Origin: Annona cherimola
Taxonomy: Eukaryota > Streptophyta > Magnoliopsida > Magnoliales > Annonaceae
Assembly: GCA_030490835.1 (NCBI GenBank)
Contig: CM059971.1
Span: 103,978,095 to 104,042,094 of the forward strand
Direction: 5' to 3'
DNA: 64,000 bases
Shown: positions 11,711 to 24,900 of the stretch, in pieces
Layout: each line of letters opens with the position of its first letter
How positions within the stretch are numbered: position 1 is the first letter of the stretch
Made by a program: the position numbers and the translations under genes
Notes under the pieces: model-generated
Seen by the model: the letters and a program-made list of their open reading frames with translations, nothing else
Databases searched by the model: none
Told to the model about the DNA's origin: nothing

Positions 11711-13041
11711 CAATGAGATGATTGGATTTCTAAAGACGAGTGAACAAATTAGCAAAATCTTATTCAACTTTTTTAATTGGTACTTGCACACTATAATATC
11801 TTATATTACAACTAAGCTCATTCACATGGAATATAATGAATTTCCGCATATTTTTAGAAAATATAATAAACTGTCACCTTATTCTCATGAATGACTAAGC
11901 TCTCATTTCAAAATTTTGCCCATGTAGGAGTTGAAATTGGGTGGGTAAGCTATCTAACTATGTCCATGACCAACATGTATTACTCGGTTGGCAACCTTAT
12001 TCAATCTTTTAAGGCCTCTAGATGTTATAGAATTAATTACTTAATTGTAATTAATTTATGACTTATTTGAAAGGATTAATAGAACAGAAAATTGGCTTAA
12101 GAATGAAATGATGCAGATAAAATAAGAATTTTTTTATCAAAATATTAAAAAAATTATATCAAAAATTAAAACAGTTGCCTTAGGAATAAAAAAGCTCATC
12201 TATACACATCCTTTGGATCTTTTGGAACGAGAAATTATTTATAAAATGTAATTTTTATTGTTAACTATATTTTTAATCATTATCATATATTTATTTGAAT
12301 CTCTCAATTTCATATACTTTTTATATGAATGATATGGATTTTTAATTTTTTATTCTATATGATTCAAAATCAATCGAAATTTATAAAATAATTTTTCTTT
12401 GATTTTTTAATTCTTTTATTTGCAGAGCTATTTTCATAAATTTTAAAAAAATTTCAATCTTAATTGATAAACTTGCAATTTCAAGCAAACTTTATAAAAA
12501 TATATATAAATTTTGCACAAGTCATGACATAGCGATAAATTTTACGGAACCTTTTAGGCATGAATGCAAAAACAACTATTTTTATTTTAGTCTGGATACA
12601 TATCATTTTATCCCCGAGTTCAGGTCTCAGCCTAATTCAACCCTAATCTAAATTTTTAATTTATTTATTTAGTTTTGATCGAGGTGTTTTAAGAATGGAA
12701 GGAAGATGAGGACCAAATGGAAATTTTGGCAGAAAAAAAAAAAAAAAAAAGATCGAGTCTTAGGCACTATGAAGTGGCTTGGAAAAAGATCTTGAACGTC
12801 CAAACGATCAATGAGCCGCCTTTTATTTTGGTTTATTCGGGCAGACACATTGTTCAGGAATAAGCAACGCATGGATGGTCTGGATCGTCAATTTCGTGAA
12901 CGCCAATTCTCAAGTCCAGGATTGATGCGTGCCTGGACGCATCTGATGACGAAATACAAATAGGTCAAAAAATCGACAGGACTGCCGGGCAATTTCCAGT
13001 ACTCGAAAATCCAGTGGTTTTGAATTCCACACGCCCACACG

Positions 13042-13232
13042 AGGTAATGACGATGAGTAAATAAGATAAAATTAAAATAGATAGGTTAGTTGTGTGTGTA
13101 ATTGTATATAAATAATTGAAAAGTATGATAGTTGTATAGGAAAATGTGAAAAAATAATTAAAAAATATAGTAGTTGTGGAGATTGAAAAGTTTTAATTTG
13201 ACATTTTTTTTCACATTGCCAAACACACTCTA
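13042..13232 (-). mobile_element. Truncated GGTGTGTTTGG-family MITE copy
   Basis: Begins inside the family sequence (GAGGTAATGACGATGAG) and ends GCCAAACACACTC. The first roughly 90 bp of the element are missing. Confidence 0.75.
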
Positions 13233-13329
13233 AATTTATTAAATCCTAAGAGAAATCAAGGCCGTCCAACTTGTAATTGGCCATAAGAGAGGAATGACAA
13301 GCCTTTTTAATAATGAAAAATAACCTTAT

Positions 13330-13580
13330 TAGTCCGGATTAAGTAAATGTCTCGTTTAGTCTATCTTAAAAACTTATTTATAATATTTATTTGTTATTTT
13401 TTCTTCCTGCATTGTTTTTAAAAATCTTAAAAATATATATATCCAAAAATGATAAAACTTAGTTTATATGTTAAATACACTTAGATAAATAAGTGCATAA
13501 AAAATGGTTGGAAATGAGTTTTTTTTATGTAGGTTAAGCTAGATACTTGTTTAGCCTAGCTAACATAATCATTTTTCTTT
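13330..13580. mobile_element. Palindromic core MITE with 'TAAGTAAATGTCTC' ends
   Basis: Core GTTAAATACACTTAGATAAA, but the left end reads AGTCCGGATTAAGTAAATG and not GTGCACC. Shares these ends with the 46215-46620 copy. Confidence 0.62.
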
Positions 13581-13606
13581 AACAATAAGGTTGTCTTTAA
13601 AAGTGT

Positions 13607-13868
13607 TAAAGTTTTTTTTGATGAAAAATTTATAGTGTATAAACTTTTAAAGTAAAATAAACTGATGTGTTATGATAAAATTGGTAATGATAAGTAAATA
13701 TAAAAAAAATAAATTTGATAAGTTAGTTATATGAGTAATTATTCATAAATGATTAAAAAATATAATAACTGTACAGAAAAATGTAAAAAATAACTAAAAA
13801 ATATAATATTGATGGTAAAAAAAGTTTTCATTTCAAAATTTTTGATGTAACAAATTACACCCTAAATG
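13607..13868 (-). mobile_element. Diverged GGTGTGTTTGG-family MITE copy
   Basis: Same block order with more substitutions: TGATGTGTTATGATAAAATT, AGTTAGTTATATGAGTAATT, AAAAGTTTTCATTTCAAAA. Confidence 0.65.
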
Positions 13869-13869
13869 T

Positions 13870-16499
13870 TTAAGCATGTATATGCCTATAACTTGGATAT
13901 TATTTGCTCAGGTTAAGAAGTATACAAGAAACTTTAATGAGATAATAATGTAATTATGCATATTGAAAATGTATTGGAAATGTAAGAAATTATATCAAAA
14001 ATAAGAAAAGTATGTATTGTGAATAGAAAATTTAATACCATTTACATTTTATTCACTGTCCTATGATAATTGGAACATGCTAAATGATTTATTGCAATTT
14101 TTCAAGTAAGGTTGGTTTGACAATACGCAAGAGTGTGTCAAAAAATGCAAAAAAATTGCACAATTTTTAAAAAAACAAGAGAGTAATGTAATATTATAAA
14201 ATAATTATCATAAGAAAATGAAAAAATTTAATAGAATAATTGTGCAAAAATATATGAAAATATGCGAAAAGAGTGATTGGGAAGGAAAGACAACTACAAT
14301 TAAAAGACGGCAGGAAAATGATAGTTATGATTTACCCTAGACGATTAATTTTAATATTTCAGAGTATTTTGAATTTAAAAAAAAAAGTTATATCACGTGC
14401 GGAATAAATTGAATAGTTGTCCTTTTACACTCACTTTGATTTTCTAGTATTTCCTTTTATTGTATGGTATATATTAATAAAAATAATTTTTGATTGACAA
14501 ATTAATAGTGTTTGTCCATCCATTCTTATCTTAATAATTCAATTCTTTTAACACTTGCTTTTTAGAGAGTATATCTAGATTTAACTGATGGGTTCTACTT
14601 AAAAGCCTATGGTCTCTCCCTCTATTGGTGTTTAAGAGTTTGTAGTTTTTTTTAGAAAAAATATAAGAACTATCTTAGTAGTTGACTGTAATATGAATTG
14701 AACTGCAATGTAAAATATACAGTAATAAAAAATAATGAGCTTTAGTAAAAAGTCTCAAAAAATACTATAAAATTGTTCTAAAAAGTGATCACAATAGCTA
14801 AACAAGTTCATCTACTATGAAACTTAAAACTCCACTTAGATGCAGTAATATATTTTTTTTACACTTTCATAAATAATAAAAATTTCACTCATTTATTATA
14901 TTTAGCATTATTTATATTGTCACAAAAGCCTCATCATTTGTCTGATTCCGATACGGACACAAATAAAAAATAAAATTATATTTTTTAATAGTTAAATTAA
15001 CTACAATGTCATTATCAGTGGATAAATAATTCTACCAAATATTATTATATTTTAGTGCATATATAAATTAATATAAGTATTTTTCCCAATTTATGCATGA
15101 ACATGTATTTTTAAGTAGTGGCCATGTTTTATTTGAATAAATTTTAACTATAGATAAACAAATAATGCTATGTACAATAGTTAATACGGATTCTATATTA
15201 ATTAAATTAATGAATAAACAGTGAATGGGTTAAGATTTGTTTATTTCATGTGAAATGGGTTACATGAAATTACTTTTGTGTGCTCCTGATAAACATGTTA
15301 TTAAATGATGAAAGAAAAATATTTTCTTTCCCCTCGTCCTTATATCCAGGAATCAATTAAAGAATAGTGACGTAAATGCGATGATATGGACCCACGCAGA
15401 TTAACCGCGCATTAATGCACTTCAATTGTTTAGATTATTGTTCGATTTTATTTCATGCGATGGTGAATATCATAAAGCGCATTATTTTATCCAGAATTTT
15501 AAGATGAATGCCAGTTTTTTTTTTCCCTGTCACAAAAGTAGGAATAAAATACAAAACAGGGATTTGCCATCTACCTTTGCCAATGCAGGTCTATCTTGTC
15601 ATTTAATCAGGTTATTGCTTCTATAGGCCACAATAATGTATTTGCTCACCTCAAGAAGAAATCAAAATTAAAATTTATTATGCATTGAAATATTATAATA
15701 ACTTATAAGATTATTTATCACGCGCGAAAAATGTTTTGATGGTATAAATGACAAGTTAATAGCTTATTTTGTTTTTACTCTCTAAACTAGTACATGCAAA
15801 ACTTAATTTCTTACTTAAATAAATAATCTTAAATGAAGTAGCTAACGCGAGTTTCATATAATCATTTACGGTCTATTTAGGATAATGGAATTATATGGGA
15901 TAAAATGAAAAAGAGATGCAATTTTTAGCTTTTAAAATTTTTTAAAAGACTTTTAACAAAATTTATTATTTTTAATACGAGACCACCCGTGTATCTTATT
16001 TTCGACACTATTTTTTTTGTCAATATAAATTTATCATTTTTCAATACACAAACCTTTTAACTTTCAGTTTCGGTGAGGAAGTTTATCTTTTATTTTAGGA
16101 GAGAAACATTGTTAGATTTATTCTTTTGGAGTTCACGTATTAAAAATATGTAGTTGGCTTAATATGTAAATACAAGAATAAAAAAAATCATACCTCATTT
16201 TATCTAATTGGATAATTCGGAAGTAAGGCGACGATGTATAAAGATTTAAACAGGCTGGGTGAATCCGAATATAAACATTTGCATTCAACCAAAAAATTTA
16301 ATAAAATACCAATTTAGAACCTTGAAATTACGAAAATTTATTTTAATTTGTGTGTTTTATTTATTTATTTATTGGTTCGGGAGGGTGGGTGGTGCACCAA
16401 GCGCGGCAGACGGGAGAAAGGAAGCCCTGTTTCGGATAAAGGACTCCCCTCCAGATATATGGAAATGAGCGGGGTAATTCTGGGATTTGGGCGCGAGCT
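13870..16499. other. AT-rich intergenic DNA, no gene seen
   Basis: Short random ORFs only. A stretch at 14,840-15,260 resembles 960-1,430 and 59,180-59,580 (for example ACAAATAATGCTA and TTATATTTAGCATTATTTAT-type blocks), suggesting a further old repeat family. Confidence 0.45.
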
Positions 16500-17340
16500 A
16501 GAAAACATAAAACGTACATTCACCACCTTCTTCAACCCCCTTCGCAACAAGAGACAGACGGACAGAGAGAGGAGAGGAGGGAAGGAGGGAAGGAGGGAAA
16601 AAAAAAAAAGAAAAAAAGGGCAAACTAACAAAAGGTGGTGGGTAGATAGATGCAATCCGCCCTCTCATGGCCTCGCCAATCTCTTCTTCGTAACAAGCAT
16701 CCTTCTCTCTTTCTCAAATCCCCCCTCTTGCTCTCCCTTTTTGGAGCTTCGCCCGCCACCCTCACGCCCCGTCAGGTGCGAAAACGGCCTCCCTCTCCTT
16801 CTTGTCATCTTTCCTTTCTTGGGTTTTCTCAGAACGCCTTATCGAGCTCATGCGCAGCTGAAGTTCCGTGCTTGTCGTATTTTGGTTGTTTCGTCAATGC
16901 ATGGACTGGTCTGGTCCTCGGAGTAGTGGTGGCGGCCCCGGCGGCAATGGGTGGTTTCTTGTTTTTTGGAGAATTTTGATTTAGGCATGTGTTTTGATCG
17001 CTGTGTTTTGGGTGTTGTTCGGCTCGGTTGGTGTTTCGTTGGGGAGGCTTGACTGTGAGGTGGTTCGGGAAGCGGTTGACTCGCGTGTTGGACTGGAAAT
17101 TCCGCTCAAAACAGTGGCCGAGAGTGTATTGCAGCTGGTTTTTTTGGATGGTTTTGGGGATGGTGGATGTTTTCAATGGTGGTTGGCTTGGTTCTTGGAG
17201 AAAGATCAAGGAGTTTCTGCTAATTTTTGGGTGCGCTTTTGTGGGTGTATTGATATCTGGTTGTAAAAAAAAGAAAGATCGGAAATTTTGGCTTTGTGAT
17301 CGATTTGGCTCTTTTGCAGGTGGTCCTCGCTGTTAATGAG
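16500..17340 (+). promoter_or_regulatory. Probable promoter-proximal region / 5' non-coding leader of the Soloist gene
   Basis: The start codon at 21981 is preceded within 16 nt by a good acceptor (TTTTTTTTCTCATTAG, ending 21964), so the gene must have at least one upstream non-coding exon. The only GC-rich, pyrimidine-rich stretch resembling a plant 5' leader upstream is 16,500-17,000. It has purine/pyrimidine tracts at 16,560-16,620 and 16,690-16,830. A possible donor lies at 16776 (GTCAG|GTGCG), and a TTTTGCAG acceptor-like site lies at 17319. A 109-aa ORF (16650-16979) lies here but resembles no family I know and is probably leader sequence. The exact exon ends and transcription start are not resolved; transcript reads would decide. 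Confidence 0.45.
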
Positions 17341-18729
17341 GCGAGGCTTGTTAGCATGTTCCGACGTGAGGCGCTTAACCTTCTCTATTGCCTATATGGC
17401 AATTGTCCAAGTTATTCAGGAACTTGGTCTTGTAGCTTTTTCTTTTGTGGGTGGTAGCTGAAGATTCTTGAAATATGACTAGAGTCACTGCTCAGTAGTC
17501 TGTATTGTTGTCAGAGTAGTTGATGAAGTTGTAGTAAGTGTCCAATTCAAGGGGCAATAATTCATGAAACACAGGGAGCTAGGAGCAATCATTTGGTGGC
17601 TTTGTAGTTTGTCTATACTTATTTATCTATGTGCATGATGTCTTTATGAAACTCGTTCTGTTCATTTTGTTGTTGTTCATCCTTTGCGGAAGGGAGGGAG
17701 CTCTGAGCTGGTAACGTGAAGAGCACAAGCCGGAAATTGTAGCTTCTGGGCAATTGGCTGCCAAATTGTGGTTGTGGGCGTTGTTTTTTATTTCCACTTT
17801 TGCTTGCCAGAACTGTTTGACTGCTAAGAGTCCATTGGCAAAACAAAAATTCTTGCAAAATTGTATAATCTGCTTCCAGAGGAGCATGTCATTTTAACAT
17901 TGTTTGATGCATTGCTGGTCTTTGATAGTGAAGTATATAAATTGCTATGATTATAACTGCTACAATGGAGAAATGGTGAAAAAGGGGGAATCATGTGAAA
18001 CCTAAAAAATCAAATTAGCCATATGAGATTGTAATTTCATCAAATTTACATATTATAGTCCCAATGGAACTGTTGAAAGAGGAAAATTTTCTATTTTTAT
18101 CTTACGTTTATTGTAACAGTAATTTGTCATGCTGTCATGGAATTTTTTTAGGTTTCAAATTTTAATGGAAAAAAATGAAAGTTGGATGTGGTTGTGTTTG
18201 TTTACAACGTAAACTTGTCCTCATGAAGAAAAAGGGAAATGTTATGGAAATCTCATGCTGGGTTTTATGTGGGGGGGGGATATCATCTGCATATCAGGGA
18301 TAGTTCGAAGTCCAAACATTATTTCCACACCATTCCTTTTTCAAAAGGTGACCTTCTTGCTTTCTTGCCCTTTTTCCTAATAAAAAATTCAAATTAAATT
18401 TTTTTTTTTTAATTTAGAAAAAGTGAGTTTAGATTTGAAGTAGAAGAAGAAGACTGCAAGCTATTATAGTAATATTTAGAATGATGTTTGCCGTGATAAA
18501 TGTATCCCAAGAATCATCTCTTCCCCATACTCTTTGGAATCTTCTTGCTCCACTCTTCGGAATCTTGGTTCATTTGCAATGGACTGTATTATTGGTGTTG
18601 GATACAAACTATTTATAATAATACTAAAATAATGAAATTTGCCATGACAAAAATATCTCAAGAATCACTTCCTCACGTCACTCTTCGGAATCTTTATGTA
18701 GTCATTGGTGTTCATAACAAGCTATTTAA

Positions 18730-18905
18730 GGGTCTGTTTGGTAAGAGGTAAAAGAAAGTGAGGAAAGAAAAAGTAGAGTAATGATTAGGAGTAAAAAGAA
18801 TATAGATAAAATGGATAGGGTTGTATGAAAAGACTTCGAAAAAATGATTGAATATAGAGATAATAATAGAAAAAGCAATGTAGTTAGGTAATTAACATGT
18901 CAAAT
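18730..18905 (-). mobile_element. Weak GGTGTGTTTGG-type MITE relative
   Basis: Starts GGGTCTGTTTGGTAAGAGG and carries family-like ATAGATAAAATGGATAGGG and TGTATGAAAAGACTTCG. The downstream half is not recognisable. Confidence 0.4.
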
Positions 18906-19683
18906 CTTATTAAAAGGTGTGTAGAAAGGCATGGGGGATTTTTTAACGCACATTTTGTCAGACTGAACCTTATAGTAATTTTTTTGGAAGATAAGTTCGC
19001 TATGATACTGAAATATACGGATAAATTTGCTATTATTATAATTGTTACTGGGGGGAAATGGTGAAAAGGGGGAATTGTGTGAAACCAAAGAATTGAATTA
19101 GTGAGTTGTACTCTATGAAATGATAGTTTCATCAAATTTACACATTATAATCCCAGAGAAACAGTTGCAAATAGAAAATTTCTATTTTTATCTTTTGTTT
19201 ATTTCAGTAGTACTCTGGCATGCTGTACAACATGCAGGCATTGTTTCCCTTAGGTATCAGATTTTAATGGAAAAAAAAGTTGAATGTGGTTGCGTGTATT
19301 TAGAATGTAAATACACCTTCACGAAGAAAGAGAAATGTTATGCTGGGTTATACATATATTTTATGAATGATCAGTTTTTATTGATTTTACTGTTACATTT
19401 ATTTTTAGTGTAGCATTATTGCTTTTGTTGGTGATATCATCTGCTTATTATCGATAGTTCAATGTTCGAACATGATTTTACTCCATGAGAGAAACCTTCT
19501 ACGTCCATAAGATTGTTAGACTTTTAGGAATGGCTGTTGTGTTCGTGGTGAGGTTTAGTTGTTAATCCTTGATAATCTGTCATCATTCCTTCTGCACGAG
19601 GTCACCTTGCGCTCTTGCCTTTTCCCCTGATATTAAGCTTTTGCGCCCCTTGGTGGTTTTTTTTAGTGTGTTTGTTTGGGCTG

Positions 19684-19714
19684 GTGGGGGGGGGGGGGGG
19701 GGGGGGGGGGGGGG
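19684..19714. repeat. Poly-G run of about 30
   Basis: A near-continuous G tract in the second copy of the intron duplication; a shorter run (nine G) sits at the equivalent place in copy 1 (about 18,271). Capable of G-quadruplex formation on the plus (sense) strand. Exact length may be unreliable. Confidence 0.8.
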
Positions 19715-20239
19715 AGTGGTTTGGGTCTGTGGAGGAATGAGTTTAGATTTGATTAGGATTGTTAATGAAGAAGAAGAATTAAAAGATTAAGTAGAGGAAG
19801 AGGAAGAAAGTATCCTAAAAATCATTTTCTCACTCCACTCTTGGAATCATGTTTTTGGGAGTTTAGATTTGATTTGATTAGGATTGTTGATGAAGAAGAA
19901 GAATTAAAAGATTAAGCAGAAGAATAGGAAGAGGAAGAAAGTATCCTAAAAATCATCTCCTCACTCCACTCTTGGAATCTTAGAAATTTCATTCATTGAG
20001 AACTGTAAACACTGATGTTATCAAAACCAAATTAGACTGGCCAGTTTGATTGGTCCGACTAATGATCCGTTATGCCTACGATCGTCAGGTTCTACCGGTT
20101 AAACCAGCACAATGGAAGCAGTTGGCTTATTGGTTGGAATTTTGATCTGGAACATTGTTTGTAGAAAGCTATTTATAGTTTAGATTTGATTAGGATTATT
20201 GATGAAGAAAGAATTAGAAGATCAAATAGAAGCATAAAC

Positions 20240-20441
20240 AGAGGCCTGAAATGGGGTTAGGAGAGCTGAGTTTATTCAAGTAAAAGGTGGTAAAAGAATG
20301 AGATGAAGACTCAGAAAAACATGGATGGAAATTATTAAATGGGATATGAAAATCTTAATGGTCATTGAAAACTTAGTTTATGGTAATGGCGTGATAGAAT
20401 CCAAACCCCACTTAGGTGGGAAACGACTTATGATGATAGAA
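20240..20441 (+). mobile_element. RTE-type LINE 3' remnant in the Soloist intron 1
   Basis: Matches the fragment at 32455-32817 in the opposite orientation. The shared 3' region reads CCCCACTTAGGTGGGAAACG and ends CTTATGATGATAG. Many in-frame stops. Confidence 0.65.
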
Positions 20442-21980
20442 TCACTTCATGAGCCCACTCTTTGGAATCTTGGAGACTTCAATAATTGTGAACTGTGCTC
20501 ATAGGCATTCATAAAGCATAACCAACGGTATCAAAACCAGATCAGACTGGCCAGTTTGACCAGTCCGACCAATGACCGGTTATGCCTCTGGTTGGCAGTT
20601 CAACTAGTTACACCAGTATAACCTGGAACCAATTGCCTTACCAGCTAGAATCCTGATCTGGGTTTGATGACATTATTCATACTTAGCTATTTATGGTTTA
20701 GATTTGATTAGGATTATCAATGAAGAAGAAGAATAAGAATAAGAAGATTAAATAGAAGCGTAAGAAGAAAAAAAGAATACTAATAATCACATCCTCAACT
20801 CACCTGTTTGGAATCTTAGAAACTTCATTCATTGTGAACTTTACTCGTAGGTTTTCATAACAAGCCATTTACAGATATTAAAAAAAGATAGAATATCCCT
20901 GAAAATTCATAATTTTCATGAGTCTTAATCTAGAATATCCCTGAAAGGACATAATTCTCATGAGTCTTAATCCTACGAAGTTGTAACTCAATGAGGCTAT
21001 CAAATTGGGCTGTTTTAGAAACTTAGAAACTTCATTCGCTACCTACCGCACATTGGTTTTCACAAAAAATTATTTATAGTAATACTAAAAAATGATTAAA
21101 ATTTTGGCTCAAATTCATAATGCTCATGAATCTTGATCCTCAATGAGGCTATCCATTGGACCATTTTGATACCTGTTGGACTTTTTTTAGTGCCTCAAGA
21201 GTGACCCATAAAGAAAATAATAAAAACAAAATTCGTGTCACCTAGTCATTTGAAATGCTGCGAAACTGCATTAATACAAGAGCTTATTGTTCTTATGTGA
21301 ATGCTTACGATACTTGGCCAAGATGATTATACCAATTTAGATCGATGTAAATGCAGCAGACATTAAAATCACGTGAATTTGTTCATTTTAATGTTTGTAG
21401 TTGGACTTTCTATTTATATAAAAAGCATAAAGTGCATGCCATCTGTTGACAGGGATTCTTCTTATAGAAAGTTAGTAAATCATAATGCATGCTGGAGTAC
21501 AAACATTCTTGTTTGCTGTCGACCACTGAAAATGAAGACAGCACATTCGCGCTTGTGTATCCCTGTTGTAATTTAAATTCATAGCTGTCGTAACACTGTT
21601 TTTCTTATATTTTAATAGAGCTTTTTCAATTTTTTTTTTTACCATTAAAATTTGGTATCTTTGGCATCAAGTGCATACTTTTTCCCAAACAGTTGATGGT
21701 TGGATCTTAATTTTGCTTTGCCCATCAAAAGTTGTGCCCACCAGTGTGACCAAGTTTCAAACGAATATACTTGCTATTTAGTGTCAAGCGGTGGGTGAGG
21801 GCCCAAGTGTCCTGTTGCTCATAGTAGGCATTTCTGTGCTGGGTATTATCCTGCCTTGTATGCATAGCAGCAGCTGCCTGCAGCTTGATAGCTTTTGCAT
21901 CCTGTGTATTGTGTTAACATATTGTTTGTTTTTCTGCTCTAAGACAAATTTTTTTTCTCATTAGGTAGTGCCACTCAGCC

Positions 21981-24900
21981 ATGGTCAGCCTACGGAGGCG
22001 CAAACTGTTGGGACTTTGTGCTGGTATATTTTATCTTCACCCACTTAATTTTTGTAAAATACCCTAAAGATAGCAAATGATTTGAATATTTTGGCAGATA
22101 AAATGATGCCCAATCTCATTTTGATATTGGGTGACATGGGAATCTCAGGCCCGATAAAGTTGGTCCGTTGTTTTCATCCTTTTCCCTATCAACAACTATC
22201 TTGTTGTTTTTGAGTTCGATGTTAATATGAAATGTAAAAGTTATCTCCCTTAATATTTGGTAATTTATCCGCCTAAATGAACTGAAATATTCACATTACT
22301 TCTATTTTGAGGGACAAAAAACTCTAAAAATCTTTTTAGTCTTGTAAACTCTGATCCGGAACAACATCAATCCTCCTGCTTTGCTCTTTTCTATATGTTT
22401 ATTTGAGGATTATACATGTTTATTGTGAGTCAATCAAGTTGCTGGATATTCTACAGATGATGATCTGAATGTCTATTAAATGTCCAAAACGCATTTATTA
22501 AAGTCCCGTTGTGTTTGGTGCTGCATTTGTTTGAGCCCCCCTTTATTAGAGGTCCCATCATTTCTTTCTTGTTCATATCTTTTGTTTTTAATTTTTTTTT
22601 TTAAAGATTTGCTTTTGTCTCACCAAGCAAATCCTTTTTCATCTTTTAAATTATTTTTCTCCTTTTCATGTTTCTTTGAATCATTTGGTGCCAAAGTCTT
22701 CTAAATGCTTGCTTTTGTATTTCTTTCTTCTTTTGTTTGAATAACAACAGGAAAAGGATTTGAATGAAATTATTTCTTTTGTCTAATGCCCAAATCACTT
22801 TAATAAAATGAAGTTGACTAAGGGGCTGTCTGGCAACAACAAAAACTTGTGTGTTTGAGGAAAACTTTTCAAAGGCTGGTACGAAAATGCAAAAACAAGT
22901 CATTTCAACTGATCGGGAGGCGCTGCTGCTGTCAATACGGCAGCCAGAGTAAAACACATCAAATCACTCGGCTAATTTTCATTCACATGCGGCGCAAATT
23001 CAAATATGTGCACCATACTCCATCATTTTCAATTCACTGCACAGCTCTTCCTGAATTGTATTTCAGCCGTATTCACCAATCAAGGGCACAATTAATGCTC
23101 CTGGCACAATTAATGCGCATGAAGCGGCCGTGGATTAACGACCAAGAGTATGCGTCCTGTTAGGCAGTATTTAATGGAGACAGTTTTATATGCTATGAAA
23201 AATTGTCACTGAGTTTTCAAAGTTCCCAAACAGCCCCTAAAGTGATACAAGCATGTAAAACAAAGGCCAGAAACTACACAGCTAGTAGTCATAATTTTAT
23301 TCAGATAGAAGCTTGTAAGAGAATTAGAGGAAGGTGTTGTAAGGCGGGAAATAGCTTATGATGACGACGACGATATTTGAATGACAACAAGAAACTCTAT
23401 TCAGGCTACCCAAATGGAGTAAAATTGAAAGAAGGAATATTAATAATGTCGCATGCACTTACTATTTATACTTGCTTTTTCCCCTCATATTGCTTAATCT
23501 TTTTTTACACCTGACTGTAGATTGTTTTTAGATTTACTTTGCTTTTTTGTACTTTATCATTCCATATTTTTCAGGTCTTCTATCTTCTTATACTTTTAAA
23601 GCTGGTGGTTGTGGTTTTGTTTTCGTTGTTGGGTTTTTTTTTTTTTTTTTTTTTTTTGGAGGTGTGTGAATATTTAAGTATAATTCTTCTTGCAATCCAT
23701 ACAGATTTTCCATGATGATTTCCTCTTGAAGTACTACGAAGGTTACACTTATATTGTGGATGTGTTTTATTTTCAATCATGGTAGCAATGTTCAGAAATT
23801 CTGATGGTTGTTTCCAGGGAGAAGTTCTTTTTTGGTCCAGCTTCCAAAGGTTAATGAAAATGGAAACGCGCAAGAAAATCCAACTCAGAATGCCAGATGG
23901 TCCAAATCAGTCAGTGTGCATCCTCTCCCTCCCACTGATACCAGTCAACAGAAGCAGGTTTGCCACTGGGTTTTGTCATGTAGTATATCCTTGTACTTTT
24001 ACTGTTTGGAAGATGATCAACTTAGGCCGGCCTAAGAGGATCAGCTTCCTTACTTTTTGGTGTACAGTTCTGTTATCGCTTGCCTTAGTCATTTTCAAAG
24101 TAACCTTTAGCAGGGTAGAGGTTGACTTGGCTATACAAATTGAACGAAATTAAGAGAATCAACATCCTTAGAAATAGTATGTTCTAACTGTTCCAGATTG
24201 CTCAGTTCGCTAATGCAGGTGCATATTGACCTGGCTGTCACCCATTATCCATGACAATGTGGCTGACAGTTCAAAACCGCTGTAGCTCATTTTCCGGAAT
24301 GCTCCATAGCATTAAATTTGTTTTTCTTTTTCTTTTTTAATGAAATAGATATATATTTTGTGTCACATTTTCTTGAATCTTTCATGGTATTAATTTTTTT
24401 TTTTAATGAAATAGAGATATAATTTTTATCATTGGTCTTCTTTCCCTTTTTGCTTTAATGTTTGGTGATAACCAAATCGGATGGGAAAACTGCTTTTGCA
24501 TTGATGATCGTTACATGCTTTGCCATAATCCACAAATATTACCGGTTTTTGTGCTTCTGGACTTGAAATTTACATTTTCTAATCTGATTCGTCAGATTAA
24601 TCTCACTGAGGCATCTTCTGGCTCTACAAACATATCTAGCTTCAACTCATCGAAGGATGAACATCATGAACAGTTTTCAGGTATGCCTGCCTGCTATTGA
24701 AGGATGCATTCAATGTGGTTCTGCAATAAAAAAAATTGCTATTTCTGATGTGTCAGAAGAGACAAATTTCTCATTATACACGGGATTTTATGAACATTCA
24801 ATGCTTTTATGTATCCAAATGTTATGTAGGGCTGTTTAGATTAGTCTATAAAATTGTTCATGGGATATACAATCCAATCATTTTAGTCAGCATTACTATG

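Larger units (their letters stand above)
17915..20000. repeat. Tandem segmental duplication of about 1 kb in Soloist intron 1
   Basis: 17,940-18,440 matches 19,010-19,740 in the same order: GAAATGGTGAAAA.GGGGGAAT, TTCATCAAATTTACA.ATTAT, TCAGATTTTAATGGAAAAAAA-like and GATATCATCTGC blocks. Copy 2 is longer, with a G run and other insertions. Confidence 0.75.
18430..21170. repeat. Degenerate array of about seven modules in Soloist intron 1
   Basis: A module containing GTTTAGATTTGATTAGGATT, AATCATCTCCTCACTCCACT, TTGGAATCTTAGAAACTTCA and ATAACAAGC.ATTTA recurs at about 18.43, 18.63, 19.74, 19.86, 20.18, 20.45/20.70 and 21.0 kb, with different spacers. A second repeat (ATCAAAACCAGATCAGACTG block) lies within it at about 20.02 and 20.53 kb. 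Confidence 0.75.
17340..21964 (+). other. Long first (5' UTR) intron of the Soloist gene, internally duplicated
   Basis: About 4.6 kb with no supported exon. It contains an old tandem duplication (17.9-18.7 kb against 19.0-20.0 kb), a series of about seven diverged modules between 18.4 and 21.1 kb, a run of about 30 G near 19,684, and an RTE-type LINE remnant at 20.2-20.4 kb. The small ORFs in it are not conserved in frame between the duplicate copies, so I treat them as non-coding. Confidence 0.6.

Noticed and set aside
16348..16926. 192-aa ORF near the Soloist leader
   Set aside because: Low-complexity Lys/Arg/Gly sequence from purine tracts; other frames are equally open, and the conserved family start lies at 21981.
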